Below are positions 24,886 to 33,743 of a stretch of 64,000 nt of DNA, in pieces (position 1 is the first letter of the stretch; every line of letters begins with the position of its first letter). The notes below the pieces were generated by a model that was given only the letters and a program-made list of their open reading frames with translations, ran no database searches and was not told the DNA's origin. This stretch comes from Pseudooceanicola sp. HF7 (GTDB lineage: Bacteria; Pseudomonadota; Alphaproteobacteria; Rhodobacterales; Rhodobacteraceae): the NCBI RefSeq assembly GCF_011806405.1, contig NZ_JAATOW010000011.1, positions 62,001 through 126,000 on the forward strand. Reading direction: 5' to 3'. The position numbers and the translations under genes were made by a program.

Positions 24886-26405
24886 TGGTTCGGGGCATCG
24901 GCGGACTGGCGTTGCCCTGCAAGGGTAATCCAGACGGCCGCCGCCAGCGCCATGATCACGGTGGCTGCGCTGGTCAACAGGATGGCATGGGTCTGGCTGA
25001 AGGCCGCCCTACCAGCGGTGATCAGCGCCGCGCCCTGGTCATCGGGCAGCCCGGCGGCGACCATGTAGACGTCGCCGATGCTACGCGACGCAGCGGCGGC
25101 CAGATCGGAGGGCAACTCTGCCGGCATCTCAATGGCGCCTGCGAAGGTGCTGGCCATGAAGACGCCGAAGACGGTGATGCCAAGGCCCGTCCCAAGCTCG
25201 TATCCCGTGGCCTCCAGCGATCCCGCCGCGCCGCCGTCCTCGGCTTCGACGGCGCCCATGATCGCGATCGATGATGCGGTCAGCCCGATGCTGAGCGTCA
25301 GGCCCAGAAGGGCCAACACAGTGGGCACATGCCAGCCGGGATCGTGAAAATCCTGATACGCCAGAAATAGCAGCGACAGCGCTGCCATGGCAAGCGACAG
25401 GGCCGCCACCAGGCGCAGGCCAAAGCGGTTGGAGAGCCAGCCCGCGACCGGCCCGCCCACAGCCGCGGCCGCCATGATCGGCACCATGAACAACCCGGCC
25501 TCGAGCGGCGTCTTGCCCAGCACGTATTGCAGCTCCTGCGCCAGGGTCAGCTCGACCCCGGCCAAGGCACCGGAGGCCACCAGCGCCATCATCAACCCCG
25601 CAAGTATGGCGGGGCGCGACAGGAGCGATAGGTCCAGCATCGGCGCCGCCGCGCGCAGTTGCTGACGCACGAAAATCGCAAGAAGGGCCGCGCCGCCGGC
25701 AAGCACGGCTCCCGTCACCACGGGTGGATGCTTGGCGCCGAAGCCTGCCTTGATGCCATAGACCACCGCGATCATACCCGCGATCAGCAGCAGCGCCTGG
25801 CCGATGGGCCAGGGGCCCGGGGTTACGCGCTCGGCCCGGGGCAGCAGCAGAAAGCAGGCCGGGGCCACGAAAAGCATGACCGGCACATTGATGAGGAAGA
25901 CCGACCCCCACCAGAAATGCTCCAGCAGCGCGCCGCCGATCACTGGACCCATGGCTGCGCCCGCTGCCCCGACTGTCCCCCAGAGGCCGAGCGCCATGGC
26001 CCGTTCGCCCGGATCCTCGAAGGTCTTGCGGATGAGCCCCAGCACACAGGGCATGATCATCGACCCGCCAAGCGCCAGCACGACGCGCGAGGCGATCAGC
26101 TGGGCCGGGCTTTGCGCGAAGGCTGCGAAGGCTGATGCGGCGGCGAAGACGACCAGCCCGCCCAACAGGATCCGCCTGTTGCCGACCCGGTCCGACAGTG
26201 TGCCCATCGGCACGAGCAACCCCGCCATCAGAAGCGGATAGATGTCGATGATCCAGAGCACCTCCGTCGAGGAGGCATGCAGGGCTTGGGTTAGGCTGGG
26301 CACCGCGACATGCAGTATGGTCATGTCCAGCACAACCGGGAGGAAGGCCAGCATCACCGCCAGCAGGACCAGCCAGCGCTTGGGGTCGAGAGGTGGGGTG
26401 GTCAT
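24882..26405 (-). CDS. MFS efflux transporter, DHA2 family (SmvA/QacA-like)
   Basis: A 507-residue membrane protein with about 14 helices, the DHA2 drug:H+ antiporter layout. Motifs visible are LDMTILHVAVPSL near residues 26-38 (helix-1 motif D1) and MGTLSDRVGNRRILL near residues 66-80 (motif A). A motif-C-type glycine/proline segment, GAAGAAMGPVIGGAL, lies near residues 145-159. ATG 26405 gives a normal N-terminus. It is divergent from a TetR regulator, with an operator-like palindrome between them. Relatives export quaternary ammonium compounds, dyes and biocides. Confidence 0.92.
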   Translation of the reverse strand: MTTPPLDPKRWLVLLAVMLAFLPVVLDMTILHVAVPSLTQALHASSTEVLWIIDIYPLLMAGLLVPMGTLSDRVGNRRILLGGLVVFAAASAFAAFAQSPAQLIASRVVLALGGSMIMPCVLGLIRKTFEDPGERAMALGLWGTVGAAGAAMGPVIGGALLEHFWWGSVFLINVPVMLFVAPACFLLLPRAERVTPGPWPIGQALLLIAGMIAVVYGIKAGFGAKHPPVVTGAVLAGGAALLAIFVRQQLRAAAPMLDLSLLSRPAILAGLMMALVASGALAGVELTLAQELQYVLGKTPLEAGLFMVPIMAAAAVGGPVAGWLSNRFGLRLVAALSLAMAALSLLFLAYQDFHDPGWHVPTVLALLGLTLSIGLTASSIAIMGAVEAEDGGAAGSLEATGYELGTGLGITVFGVFMASTFAGAIEMPAELPSDLAAAASRSIGDVYMVAAGLPDDQGAALITAGRAAFSQTHAILLTSAATVIMALAAAVWITLAGQRQSADAPNH

Positions 26406-26443
26406 GGCGCGCCTATTGAGTCTTCGGACAGGAGTTGATTTAA

Positions 26444-26455
26444 ATACGTGCGTAT
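26444..26455. promoter_or_regulatory. Palindromic operator between MFS pump and TetR regulator
   Basis: ATACG-TG-CGTAT is a perfect inverted repeat with a 2-base centre in the 76-base divergent gap, set in AT-rich sequence that probably holds both promoters. A TetR dimer bound here would block both genes and be released by the pump's substrate. Inference from position and symmetry. Confidence 0.6.
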
Positions 26456-26481
26456 GGAATTCAATGGGGCGGAGGGCAGCG

Positions 26482-27027
26482 ATGGGCCGGACGGCGAAAA
26501 TCACCCGCGACGGGCTGCTTAACGTGGCCGAGGGAATCGTGCGCAGCCGTGGCGGGGCAGCCCTGACCATCGGCGCGCTGGCGCGAGCGGCGGGCGTGTC
26601 CAAGGGCGGGGTGCAGTATTCCTTCGCCAGCAAGGACGCGATCGTGCGTGCGCTGATTGACCGCTGGACCGCGCAGTTCGACGATCTGTTGGGCGACCCG
26701 CCGCCTGACGATCCGGTGCGCTTCGTGCAGCGCTACATCGCGGCGACACGCGCCTCGCAACAGGCGCTTGACGCCAAGATGGCGGGCCTGCTGGTCAGCT
26801 ATCTGGAGGATCCGGCAAACCTGCGGGAGACCCGTGACTGGTATCGAGGGGTCTTCGCCCGCCTGACCGGCGATGGACTAGAAGCCCGCGCCGCCCGCGT
26901 GGCTTTCCTGGCGGTCGAGGGCCTGTTTCTGATGCGGATTAACGGCTTGGACGATGAGAACAGCTGGTCGGACCTGATGGACGACGTCGAGGTGATCTTG
27001 CTGAAGTTGGTTGGAACACCGGAATAG
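26482..27027 (+). CDS. TetR family transcriptional regulator
   Basis: A 181-residue repressor. The N-terminal helix-turn-helix is clear (ALTIGALARAAGVSKGGVQYSFASKDAIVRAL, about residues 27-58, with the typical KGGVQYSF recognition segment). The rest is the ligand-binding, dimer-forming domain. I chose ATG 26482 because upstream in-frame codons overlap the divergent pump gene. It almost certainly controls the MFS-acetyltransferase operon and itself through the palindrome at 26444. Confidence 0.9.
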   Translation: MGRTAKITRDGLLNVAEGIVRSRGGAALTIGALARAAGVSKGGVQYSFASKDAIVRALIDRWTAQFDDLLGDPPPDDPVRFVQRYIAATRASQQALDAKMAGLLVSYLEDPANLRETRDWYRGVFARLTGDGLEARAARVAFLAVEGLFLMRINGLDDENSWSDLMDDVEVILLKLVGTPE

Positions 27028-27059
27028 TGAACCGTATCGACATGATCAGATATACTTGC

Positions 27060-27095
27060 CCTGCCTGATGGCACCCATGTCTGTCGTCAGGCAGG
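27060..27095 (+). other. Hairpin after the TetR gene
   Basis: A 9-bp perfect stem (CCTGCCTGA/TCAGGCAGG) with an 18-base loop begins 33 bases after the tetR stop. No T-run follows. It may protect the 3' end or act as a weak terminator. Confidence 0.4.
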
Positions 27096-27573
27096 TCGAA
27101 GGCCGTTCCATTTCTCTGCGACTTAGGTCGTTTTGTCGTGGATGATCGATGTTTACACAGAGACTTTTGCGCATGTGTGTGGAGACTAAGTTGACCTCGA
27201 TCCCATCGTCCGGGGCCTTATTCATCTTAAGCGCTACCGCACCGGAGGAGGGGGGATTGGCGTCAAGCGACCTTTCTACAAGCTTCATGCCGAGTGCAGC
27301 ATGAACGGGAGGCTTCGACAGGCAGGGCGGGGAGCCGTTCTACGCCCCCTGGCGATCTCTGTGGCTGGTCATTTTCTTCAATCCGTTTCGTGAATGCCAA
27401 AAGCTCGGCGTGTTGCTGCTGAACAACGACCAGATGCCCTCGCCGTGACCTCCGTTCTGATGGACATTAAGCTGTGCCGGAATGCCCGCGTCGTGCCTGG
27501 CTGTGCAGAGCGTGGGCCTTCATTCCGCAGACAGGTATCATCAGCGGCGACCATCCTCGGCCGCAGCTGGTTC
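27096..27573. other. Convergent gap, left part, nothing assignable
   Basis: Sequence between the tetR hairpin and the strong hairpins at 27574. Open frames on both strands are short and resemble nothing I know. The base composition around 27120-27240 is lower in GC than the flanking genes, which would fit decayed or foreign DNA. Confidence 0.3.
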
Positions 27574-27719
27574 GCCTGCGAAGATCGGACTCTTCGCAGG
27601 CTGGTGCGTCTTTGCCCACCGCACCAGGACATTCATCTCCTGGTGCGGTGGGCATGTGCATGCCGTCTTCGGGTCAGGGCGGTTCAGAGGTGCGACAGTC
27701 CCGCCGGGTTGCAGCGGGA
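27574..27719. other. Three consecutive strong hairpins with an alternative pairing
   Basis: Three perfect stems lie in 146 bases. Arms at 27574-27584 and 27591-27601 form 11 bp with a 6-base loop. Arms at 27613-27628 and 27639-27654 form 16 bp with a 10-base loop. Arms at 27699-27704 and 27714-27719 form 6 bp with a 9-base loop. In addition CTGGTGCG (27601-27608) can pair with CGCACCAG (27620-27627), which excludes the second stem. The region lies downstream of both flanking convergent genes. It could be a terminator for the siderophore receptor, a structured RNA, or a mobile-element remnant. Confidence 0.6.
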
Positions 27720-27774
27720 TGACCTGATCAGCCATCGCTCCCATGGGTGCGAGGAGAGCGCAAAGCCTAAGACC

Positions 27775-29898
27775 TCAGAACCTCTTGCTGATGTTGAAGA
27801 GGATCTGCCGCTCGGCTCCGGGCACCACGCGACCTCCCATGTAGCCATACATCGGCAGGTCGTATTCCGTATCGAAGAGTTTCTTCACCGCCAATGCATA
27901 GGTCATGGCTCCCCGCGTATAGCTGGCCGAGGCGTTCACTGTGGCATAGCCAGCTGTCTGGTAGGTATTTACCTGATCGAGCGGGGAGGACGAGACCGCG
28001 TGCAGCCCGGCTCCTACGCGCCAGCCCTCGCCGTTGCCAGCCCGCGCATCGTAATCCACCCAGATGCCGCCGGAATGGCGCGGCACTCCGGGAAGCTTCG
28101 ACCCGGCCGGTGCGCCCATCGGGATATCCGCGGTCAGCTCGGCATCGGTATAGGCGTAGTTCGCCATGACCTGCCAGGCGCCGCCCGGCTGCCAGACGGC
28201 GTCCAGCTCGACGCCCTGAGAGCGCTGCTGCCCTTCGGTTATGCTGGTCAGCATCATCGGATCATTGGGGTCGGTGACGGGCACATTCTCACGCTCGATC
28301 CGGAAGGCGGCGATGCTGCCCGACACGGTGCCTCCATCGTATTTCATGCCGATCTCGGCTTGGCGGGAAAATTCGGGCTTCGGCGTTGAGGAGTAGAAAT
28401 AGAATGCATTGGCTTTCATTCCCTCGCTGTAGCTGGCAAAGGCCGACCATTGATCCGTGACGTCATAGACCGCGCCGATCCGGGGCAGCAGTTTCGTTTC
28501 TTCCAGCGTGTCGCGTCGGCCATAGCCCTCGGAATCGTAGATCGTCTCCAGGTGGGCTAAGCGCAGGCCGCCGAGGAGGTGCAGGCGCCCGACGGAAGAT
28601 TGCATCTGCACGAAGGCCCCAGAGGTCGTGTAGGTCCCGTTGCCTTCGCCCATGGCCAGCGTCGAGGGCATGGTCCAAGCGGGCCATGCGCCCGGGTTCA
28701 CCAGATCGTTGCTACCAGCGTAGTCCATATACATCAGCGAATAGTCTTCGATCCGGGAGTAATCCGCGCCGAAGAGCAGCACGTGGTCCCAGTTCCCGGC
28801 GCTGACATGCCCCTCGAAGGAGGTGTTGAAGCTGTATTCGGTCTGCTCGCCCGGTACGTAGGAATTGTAGAGGCTCCAGTCGGTCGGGCCCGCATCAGGT
28901 GCGTTCGACAGGATGATCTGGGTGATCTGCTCCACCTCGTTCTCGCCATACCGGACCTGAGTGCGATTGGACCACTGATCGTTGAAATCATGTTCAAGCG
29001 TGAAGGTCAGCTTGCGCGTTTCCGTGTGGCTGTCGGGAATGCCGGGATCGCCGATATAGAGATCTCGGTCGATGTGGAAATCCCCTGCCACCGTGCCGAC
29101 CGCAGGCAGGCCCTGATATTCCTGCTGCTCCCAGCGGGACAGATACCCTTCAACCGTCAGGCGGGTATCCGTTCCATAGCCGAAGGTCAGCGAGGGGCTG
29201 AACGAATAGCGATGTGTCTTGATTACCTCCTGGTCGGCTTCGGACCAGACGTAACTGCCGTTCATGCGCAAGAGAACGGTGCCTGAGAGCTGTCGATTGA
29301 TGTCGAACGACGGCTCAACGAAATTGTTTGTGCCATAGGTCAGGCCAAGCTCGGTGAAGTTTTCCGGCTTGGGCTTCTTGGTCACGATATTGACCAGACC
29401 GCCCAGGGGCGTGCCAATGCCGCCGCCGTAGAGGATGGCATTCGGCCCCTTCAGCACCTCAATCCGCTCGACACCTGCCATGGCGTTGGCGTCGCCCGTG
29501 TTGATGTAACTGGTCATGCCGTCCCGGTAGAATTCAGTGGGGAAGCCGCGCAGCAGGGTGGACTCGAAGGCAGGCGTTTGAAGCGGGATCGTGCCCTGGG
29601 CGCCGCTGACATTGCCAAGCGCCTCGGACATGGTGGTGACGGCCTGATCCTCCAGCAGCTCGGGCGAGAGGACCTGGACGGATTGGGGTGTCTGCTGAAG
29701 GGGCGTTGCCGTCCGCGTGGCGCTCGACACGGTATCTGCGCGGTAGCCATATATGACTGCGCCGTTATCCAGATCCTGAACGATGATCGGATCGAGAGTG
29801 GTGGTGCCGAGGTCCAAAGCCTCTTGGGCGAGCGTCGTCGTGGCGCACAGAGATGTGCTGGCGAGCAGGAGCCCGGCCAGTTTCAGGGGATGTTTCAT
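27775..29898 (-). CDS. TonB-dependent siderophore receptor
   Basis: A 707-residue outer-membrane receptor. It has a signal peptide (cleavage near TLA-QE) and a plug domain near residues 55-165: TPLQQTPQSVQVLSPELL, then RGFPTEFYRDG and VERIEVLKGPNAILYG, typical of siderophore receptors. A 22-strand barrel ends in the aromatic residue of ILFNISKRF, as needed for outer-membrane insertion. It would import a ferric siderophore, or another metal chelate, using TonB energy. A Cys/His-rich membrane protein gene precedes it by 105 bases on the same strand. No ABC importer or siderophore synthesis genes are nearby, so it probably takes up a xenosiderophore. Confidence 0.93.
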   Translation of the reverse strand: MKHPLKLAGLLLASTSLCATTTLAQEALDLGTTTLDPIIVQDLDNGAVIYGYRADTVSSATRTATPLQQTPQSVQVLSPELLEDQAVTTMSEALGNVSGAQGTIPLQTPAFESTLLRGFPTEFYRDGMTSYINTGDANAMAGVERIEVLKGPNAILYGGGIGTPLGGLVNIVTKKPKPENFTELGLTYGTNNFVEPSFDINRQLSGTVLLRMNGSYVWSEADQEVIKTHRYSFSPSLTFGYGTDTRLTVEGYLSRWEQQEYQGLPAVGTVAGDFHIDRDLYIGDPGIPDSHTETRKLTFTLEHDFNDQWSNRTQVRYGENEVEQITQIILSNAPDAGPTDWSLYNSYVPGEQTEYSFNTSFEGHVSAGNWDHVLLFGADYSRIEDYSLMYMDYAGSNDLVNPGAWPAWTMPSTLAMGEGNGTYTTSGAFVQMQSSVGRLHLLGGLRLAHLETIYDSEGYGRRDTLEETKLLPRIGAVYDVTDQWSAFASYSEGMKANAFYFYSSTPKPEFSRQAEIGMKYDGGTVSGSIAAFRIERENVPVTDPNDPMMLTSITEGQQRSQGVELDAVWQPGGAWQVMANYAYTDAELTADIPMGAPAGSKLPGVPRHSGGIWVDYDARAGNGEGWRVGAGLHAVSSSPLDQVNTYQTAGYATVNASASYTRGAMTYALAVKKLFDTEYDLPMYGYMGGRVVPGAERQILFNISKRF

Positions 29899-30003
29899 GG
29901 AGGTTCCGAAATAAGCAAGGCACGTTGGCGGACGTCGTCAAGCCGCCGAAATGCCGTGGAAAGGTAAACCCGGACGTGACGCACCGCGTCCGGTATTGCC
30001 GTT

Positions 30004-30438
30004 TCAGATCATTTCAGGAGGGGCGCGAGGGGCATGGGAGTGGTCTCGTGCCTGCGCCTTGCGGTAAAGATCTGCGCTTTCCTTCCAGCCGGTGTTGGGA
30101 ATGAAAACGCGCCAGATGCCGACAGGGGCCGGTAAGGGGGGCTCCGAGGTCAGATGACAGAATGGGCAGTGATGCTCATGTCCGAGGTGGTCACCGCAGA
30201 TGTCGTCAAGCGAGAGCCCAAGCGCAGCGATTTCCGCACGGATGACTGTGTTCTCATCAGGGGCCATCATCCGGGCCGACGTAACACTTCCGACTGCCAA
30301 AAGCAGAACGGCAAGCAGTGTGATTACGATATGACGCGCGCGAGAGCCCATGACTGCCCGATACAAGCCCACCGCACATCTCGCTATCGCTTTCAGGTGC
30401 TGATGGCATGGGATGCGACGAATAACCTCGTCTTCCAT
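30004..30438 (-). CDS. Cys/His-rich membrane-anchored hypothetical protein (DUF2946-like)
   Basis: A 144-residue protein with one hydrophobic helix (about residues 36-54), followed by a segment with CGDHLGHEHHCPFCH near residues 80-94 that looks able to bind a metal. DUF2946-type proteins with such a motif often lie beside TonB receptors or copper genes; this assignment is tentative. The start is uncertain: ATG 30438 has a CAGGA directly against it, while ATG 30351 would begin just before the helix and act as a signal anchor. It precedes the TonB receptor and is probably co-transcribed with it. Confidence 0.6.
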   Translation of the reverse strand: MEDEVIRRIPCHQHLKAIARCAVGLYRAVMGSRARHIVITLLAVLLLAVGSVTSARMMAPDENTVIRAEIAALGLSLDDICGDHLGHEHHCPFCHLTSEPPLPAPVGIWRVFIPNTGWKESADLYRKAQARDHSHAPRAPPEMI

Positions 30439-30847
30439 TCCTGAAGAGCGTTATTAAGCAGCAGTATCAAGCTCTTCGGTGAGCGCATCATGTGACACGC
30501 CCCCAATCGCCAGAATGGGCCGAGGGTCTCGGCCTGGGTTCTACTATAGAAGGGGTCGGGACGACGACCTTCAGGGGCGGCGCTAGAGCCGACTGCAAAG
30601 TTCGGGACCTTCGCAAGCGTCGGCCAAACGGGTGGCGAGCATGCCTCACTCTCGGCGCAGAAGCCTTGTGTTCCATATGCCAAGCGTGATGGCGTAACTT
30701 TCGAACGTTGCCCGCTACGAAGGGGCCGTGACCGAACCCATTCCTGCAGTCTGGCCTGTGTATCATGTCACGTATGCAGAAAATTTGGATGCTTCGGAAT
30801 TGGGCCTATATTCAGATCACACAATTAAACGCGAAGGAGGCTTCTAC
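30439..30847. other. Divergent intergenic region before the zinc-type dehydrogenase
   Basis: This 409-base gap holds the promoters of the leftward metal-receptor genes and the rightward dehydrogenase. The only clear element is GCGAAGGAGG (30831-30840), the ribosome-binding site of the dehydrogenase. An in-frame upstream ATG at 30728 has no such site and no family similarity. I see no convincing Fur, RirA or Irr box. Confidence 0.35.
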
Positions 30848-31960
30848 ATGGCCACCACCGGAAAACAACTCTTCACCACGCTCGAGGCCGACGGCACACT
30901 GACCGTCGCGCTTGAGGACGTCGTATTTGACGACCCCACCAAAGATCAGGTGCTGGTGCGGATGGAAGCCGCGCCGATCAACCCGTCTGACCTTGCCATT
31001 CTCGTCGGCGGTGCCGACATGGAAAACGCAGAATATACGCCAGGCAGGTTCGTGGCCCGGATGCCCGAGGCGGCGAATGCCGCGTCAACGGCTCGTCACG
31101 GATTGAAACTGCCCGCTGGCAATGAAGGGGCCGGTACGGTCATTGCCGCTGGCGACAGCGACGCTGCTCAGGCGCTGATGGGGCAGCGGGTCTCCTGCGT
31201 ACCGGGCAACGCCTACAGCCAGTATTGCCTTGCCGACGCGAACATGTGCCTTCCCCTGGGAGAGCATTCCGCCGAAGAAGGCGCCAGCGCCTTCGTCAAC
31301 CCGATGACCGCGCTCGGCTTCGTTGAGAATGCCAAGGCCGACGGACAGGAGGCCATCCTGCACACCGTCGGGGCCTCAAATCTTGGCCAGATGCTGACGC
31401 GCATCTGCGCAGAGGACGGCATCGGGCTGGTGAACATCGTGCGAAAGAGCGACCAAGTGGAGCTGCTGAAGGGGATCGGCGCCGAGCATGTGGTCAACTC
31501 CTCCGATGACGACTTCATGGACCAGCTGGCCGAGGCCATTCGTGCCACCGGAGCCTTCTATGGCTACGATCCCGTTGGGGGCGGCAAGCTGGTTGATAGC
31601 GCGTTCCGGGCGATGGAGCGGGTCGCAAGGGAGCAGATGGACGAATATTCGCGCTACGGATCGAACCAGCCGAAACGCATGTTCATTTACGGTCGCCTCG
31701 ACACCAGCCCCACCATCCTGACAGCCAGCTACGGGTTCGGCTGGACGCTGTCGGGTTGGCTGCTGTTCCCCTTCCTTCAATCGGTTGGGCAGGAAACCAT
31801 GGGGCGGATGCGTCAACGTGTGCGTGACAACCTCACGACCACCTTCGCCAGCAGCTACAAGTCCAAGGTCACGCTTGAGGAAATGCTGACCAAGGATGCC
31901 GTGCTGGACTACAGCGCCATGCGCACGGGTGAGAAATACCTGGTCACGCCCTGGGCCTGA
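30848..31960 (+). CDS. Zinc-type alcohol dehydrogenase-like (MDR) oxidoreductase
   Basis: A 370-residue medium-chain dehydrogenase/reductase. The N-terminal GroES-like half contains EAAPINPSDLAIL near residues 41-53 and GNEGAGTVIAAG near residues 91-102. The Rossmann half binds NAD(P), with VGASNLGQML near residues 177-186. The classical catalytic-zinc Cys and His ligands are not evident, so it may be a zinc-free quinone-oxidoreductase-like member. The last 100 residues are longer than usual and include a hydrophobic stretch (TLSGWLLFPFLQ). The start follows an excellent GGAGG site. It converges on the DJ-1/PfpI gene with a shared terminator. Confidence 0.85.
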   Translation: MATTGKQLFTTLEADGTLTVALEDVVFDDPTKDQVLVRMEAAPINPSDLAILVGGADMENAEYTPGRFVARMPEAANAASTARHGLKLPAGNEGAGTVIAAGDSDAAQALMGQRVSCVPGNAYSQYCLADANMCLPLGEHSAEEGASAFVNPMTALGFVENAKADGQEAILHTVGASNLGQMLTRICAEDGIGLVNIVRKSDQVELLKGIGAEHVVNSSDDDFMDQLAEAIRATGAFYGYDPVGGGKLVDSAFRAMERVAREQMDEYSRYGSNQPKRMFIYGRLDTSPTILTASYGFGWTLSGWLLFPFLQSVGQETMGRMRQRVRDNLTTTFASSYKSKVTLEEMLTKDAVLDYSAMRTGEKYLVTPWA

Positions 31961-31976
31961 TCCGCAGGGTAGAGAA

Positions 31977-32002
31977 GGCGCCGCCCGTTGCAGGGCGGCG
32001 CC
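31977..32002. terminator. Bidirectional terminator between convergent genes
   Basis: A 10-bp perfect GC stem (GGCGCCGCCC/GGGCGGCGCC) with loop GTTGCA sits in the 50-base gap between the dehydrogenase (ending 31960) and the DJ-1/PfpI gene (ending 32011). Its position fits termination from both sides; T-runs are weak. Confidence 0.7.
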
Positions 32003-32010
32003 ACCTGAGT

Positions 32011-32691
32011 TTACAGAAGTTCGAGAACCTTCTTCGCCGCAGCCTCTGACGAGGCCGGGTTCTGACCGGTCACCAGCCGGCCATCGGCCACGGCATGAGG
32101 CTGCCAGTCGCCGACGCTCTCGAATTCGGCCCCGAGCTCGCGCAGCTTGGTTTCCAGCAGGAAGGGCACCGCCTTCGTCAGGCCAACGGCCTCTTCCTCG
32201 CTGTCGGTGAAGGCCGTGACCTTGCGCCCCTTCACGATGGGATCGCCATTCGCATCCACGACATTCGCAAAGGCCGCAGGGCCATGACAGACCGAGGCGA
32301 CGATCTTGCCGCTGTCCCAGGCATTGCCGATGACCTTTGCCGCCTCCGCGCTCTCCGCGAGATCGAACATCGCACCATGACCACCCGGAATGTAGAGCAC
32401 GTCGTAAGCGGTTACGTCTTCGTCCTCAAGGCGGCCGGGCTTGGCCAGAAGCGCCGTTGCCTCCGCATCTTCCCGGAACCTGGTGACCGAGGCCGGGGCC
32501 TCGTCTCCGGTCACGTCGGAATTCGGGTCGATGGGAACAGGCTTGCCGCCCAGCGTCACCAGCGTGACCTCGTGACCCGAATCAAGGAAGGCGTAATACG
32601 GGCTTGCCAGCTCTTCGTACCAGACGCCGGTGGGGTTGCCGGTGTCGCCAAGGGCATCGGCCGCAGTTGAAAGGATCAGAATACGTGCCAT
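32011..32691 (-). CDS. Type 1 glutamine amidotransferase-like protein (DJ-1/PfpI, Hsp31-like)
   Basis: A 226-residue cytoplasmic protein of the DJ-1/PfpI superfamily. The nucleophile elbow is VCHGPAAF with Cys135-His136. The glutamate that tunes the Cys is in the WYEELASPY segment (Glu26/Glu27), and IPGGHGAMFDL near residues 101-111 forms the oxyanion side. These are features of the Hsp31/HchA-like subgroup, known as glyoxalase III, deglycase or chaperone. A role in protection from methylglyoxal or electrophiles is likely. It is divergent from a LysR regulator, which probably controls it. Confidence 0.9.
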   Translation of the reverse strand: MARILILSTAADALGDTGNPTGVWYEELASPYYAFLDSGHEVTLVTLGGKPVPIDPNSDVTGDEAPASVTRFREDAEATALLAKPGRLEDEDVTAYDVLYIPGGHGAMFDLAESAEAAKVIGNAWDSGKIVASVCHGPAAFANVVDANGDPIVKGRKVTAFTDSEEEAVGLTKAVPFLLETKLRELGAEFESVGDWQPHAVADGRLVTGQNPASSEAAAKKVLELL

Positions 32692-32720
32692 TTTCAGGTC
32701 TCCTTGCGTTATCTGGAACG

Positions 32721-32742
32721 TCCTGCAAGCGTCACTGCAGGA
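32721..32742. promoter_or_regulatory. Inverted repeat in the DJ-1/LysR divergent promoter region
   Basis: Arms TCCTGCA (32721-32727) and TGCAGGA (32736-32742) are separated by 8 bases and are themselves flanked by a direct repeat GAACGTC. Placed between divergent genes, one of them a LysR regulator, this is the best candidate for the regulator's binding site. Confidence 0.5.
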
Positions 32743-32822
32743 ACGTCTTGAGGCTGATATGGGATGAAATCACCAATCGAGAAATTGATGCGCAGCATGT
32801 CAGATATCGATAAGCTGGATAA

Positions 32823-33743
32823 GTGACCGCCGATATCTCTCTCCTTCGCGTCTTCCACGCCGTGATGGAAGAACGCAATGTCACTGCCGCGGCGCGTCGC
32901 CTCGGCCAGTCGCAAAGCACCGTCAGCGCGGCGCTTGCGCGGCTGCGGGTCGCCCTTGGGGATGAGCTTTTCCTGCGGGCTAGGTACGGCGTCGAACCGA
33001 CCGAGAAGGCATTGCAGATCGCGCCGGACATCGCTGCCGGGCTGGATCGGCTGGAACGGGCGTTCCGCGACGCAGAGCCTTTCGATCCGGCGCAAAGCAC
33101 GCGGCGCTTCCGGCTTTTGCTGGGCCCCTACGCAGAGGTCGTGCTCGCTCCGCCTCTGGCTGCAGCCTTTGCGCGGCTCGCGCCCCAGGCGGAGCTCGAG
33201 ATCGCGCCGATCGGCCCGGACCTGGATCCACGTTCGCTTGCCGGGCAAACCTTCGATCTCGCCATCGGCCGGTTCTCCCCTCCACCGGAGGACCTGGTTG
33301 TCTCGGAACTTTTCAGTGACGGGTTCCGCTGCATCGTTGCGCCGGAGGTTTTGGCAGAGGGCGCGACCCTGACCCGAGACCTTTATGAACGACTTCCGCA
33401 TGTGGTGGTGGCGCCGCCCGGCAAGTGGCGCACTGGAGTTCACAAGCTGACCGCAGACACAGGCTTGCGGCGCAACACCGTGGTGATTGTCTCGCACTTC
33501 ATGACGGCAGCGCCGACAGTCGCCGGCATCGGAGGTATCGCCACTGTCCCTGCACGCATCGCGGCCATGGTCGCTGACCCTTACGGGCTTCGAGACATGC
33601 CGGTGCCATTGAACCTGGGCACGTTCCCGACGGAGGTCGCATGGCACCCCCACAACCGGACCGACGCGCGCCATATCTGGCTGCGCGGCCTTCTGAGCAC
33701 CATCGCGGCTGCGGAAAAGAAAAGATCCCGAGGCGCGGGATGA
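32823..33743 (+). CDS. LysR family transcriptional regulator
   Basis: A 306-residue regulator. The N-terminal winged helix-turn-helix is standard (LLRVFHAVMEERNVTAAARRLGQSQSTVSAALARLR, residues about 7-42). The C-terminal part is the periplasmic-binding-protein-like effector domain. The start is GTG; no strong ribosome-binding site is seen, but upstream codons would not extend the family alignment. It is transcribed away from the DJ-1/PfpI gene and probably regulates it. The effector is unknown; LysR proteins divergent to such stress genes often sense quinones or aldehydes. Confidence 0.9.
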   Translation: MTADISLLRVFHAVMEERNVTAAARRLGQSQSTVSAALARLRVALGDELFLRARYGVEPTEKALQIAPDIAAGLDRLERAFRDAEPFDPAQSTRRFRLLLGPYAEVVLAPPLAAAFARLAPQAELEIAPIGPDLDPRSLAGQTFDLAIGRFSPPPEDLVVSELFSDGFRCIVAPEVLAEGATLTRDLYERLPHVVVAPPGKWRTGVHKLTADTGLRRNTVVIVSHFMTAAPTVAGIGGIATVPARIAAMVADPYGLRDMPVPLNLGTFPTEVAWHPHNRTDARHIWLRGLLSTIAAAEKKRSRGAG

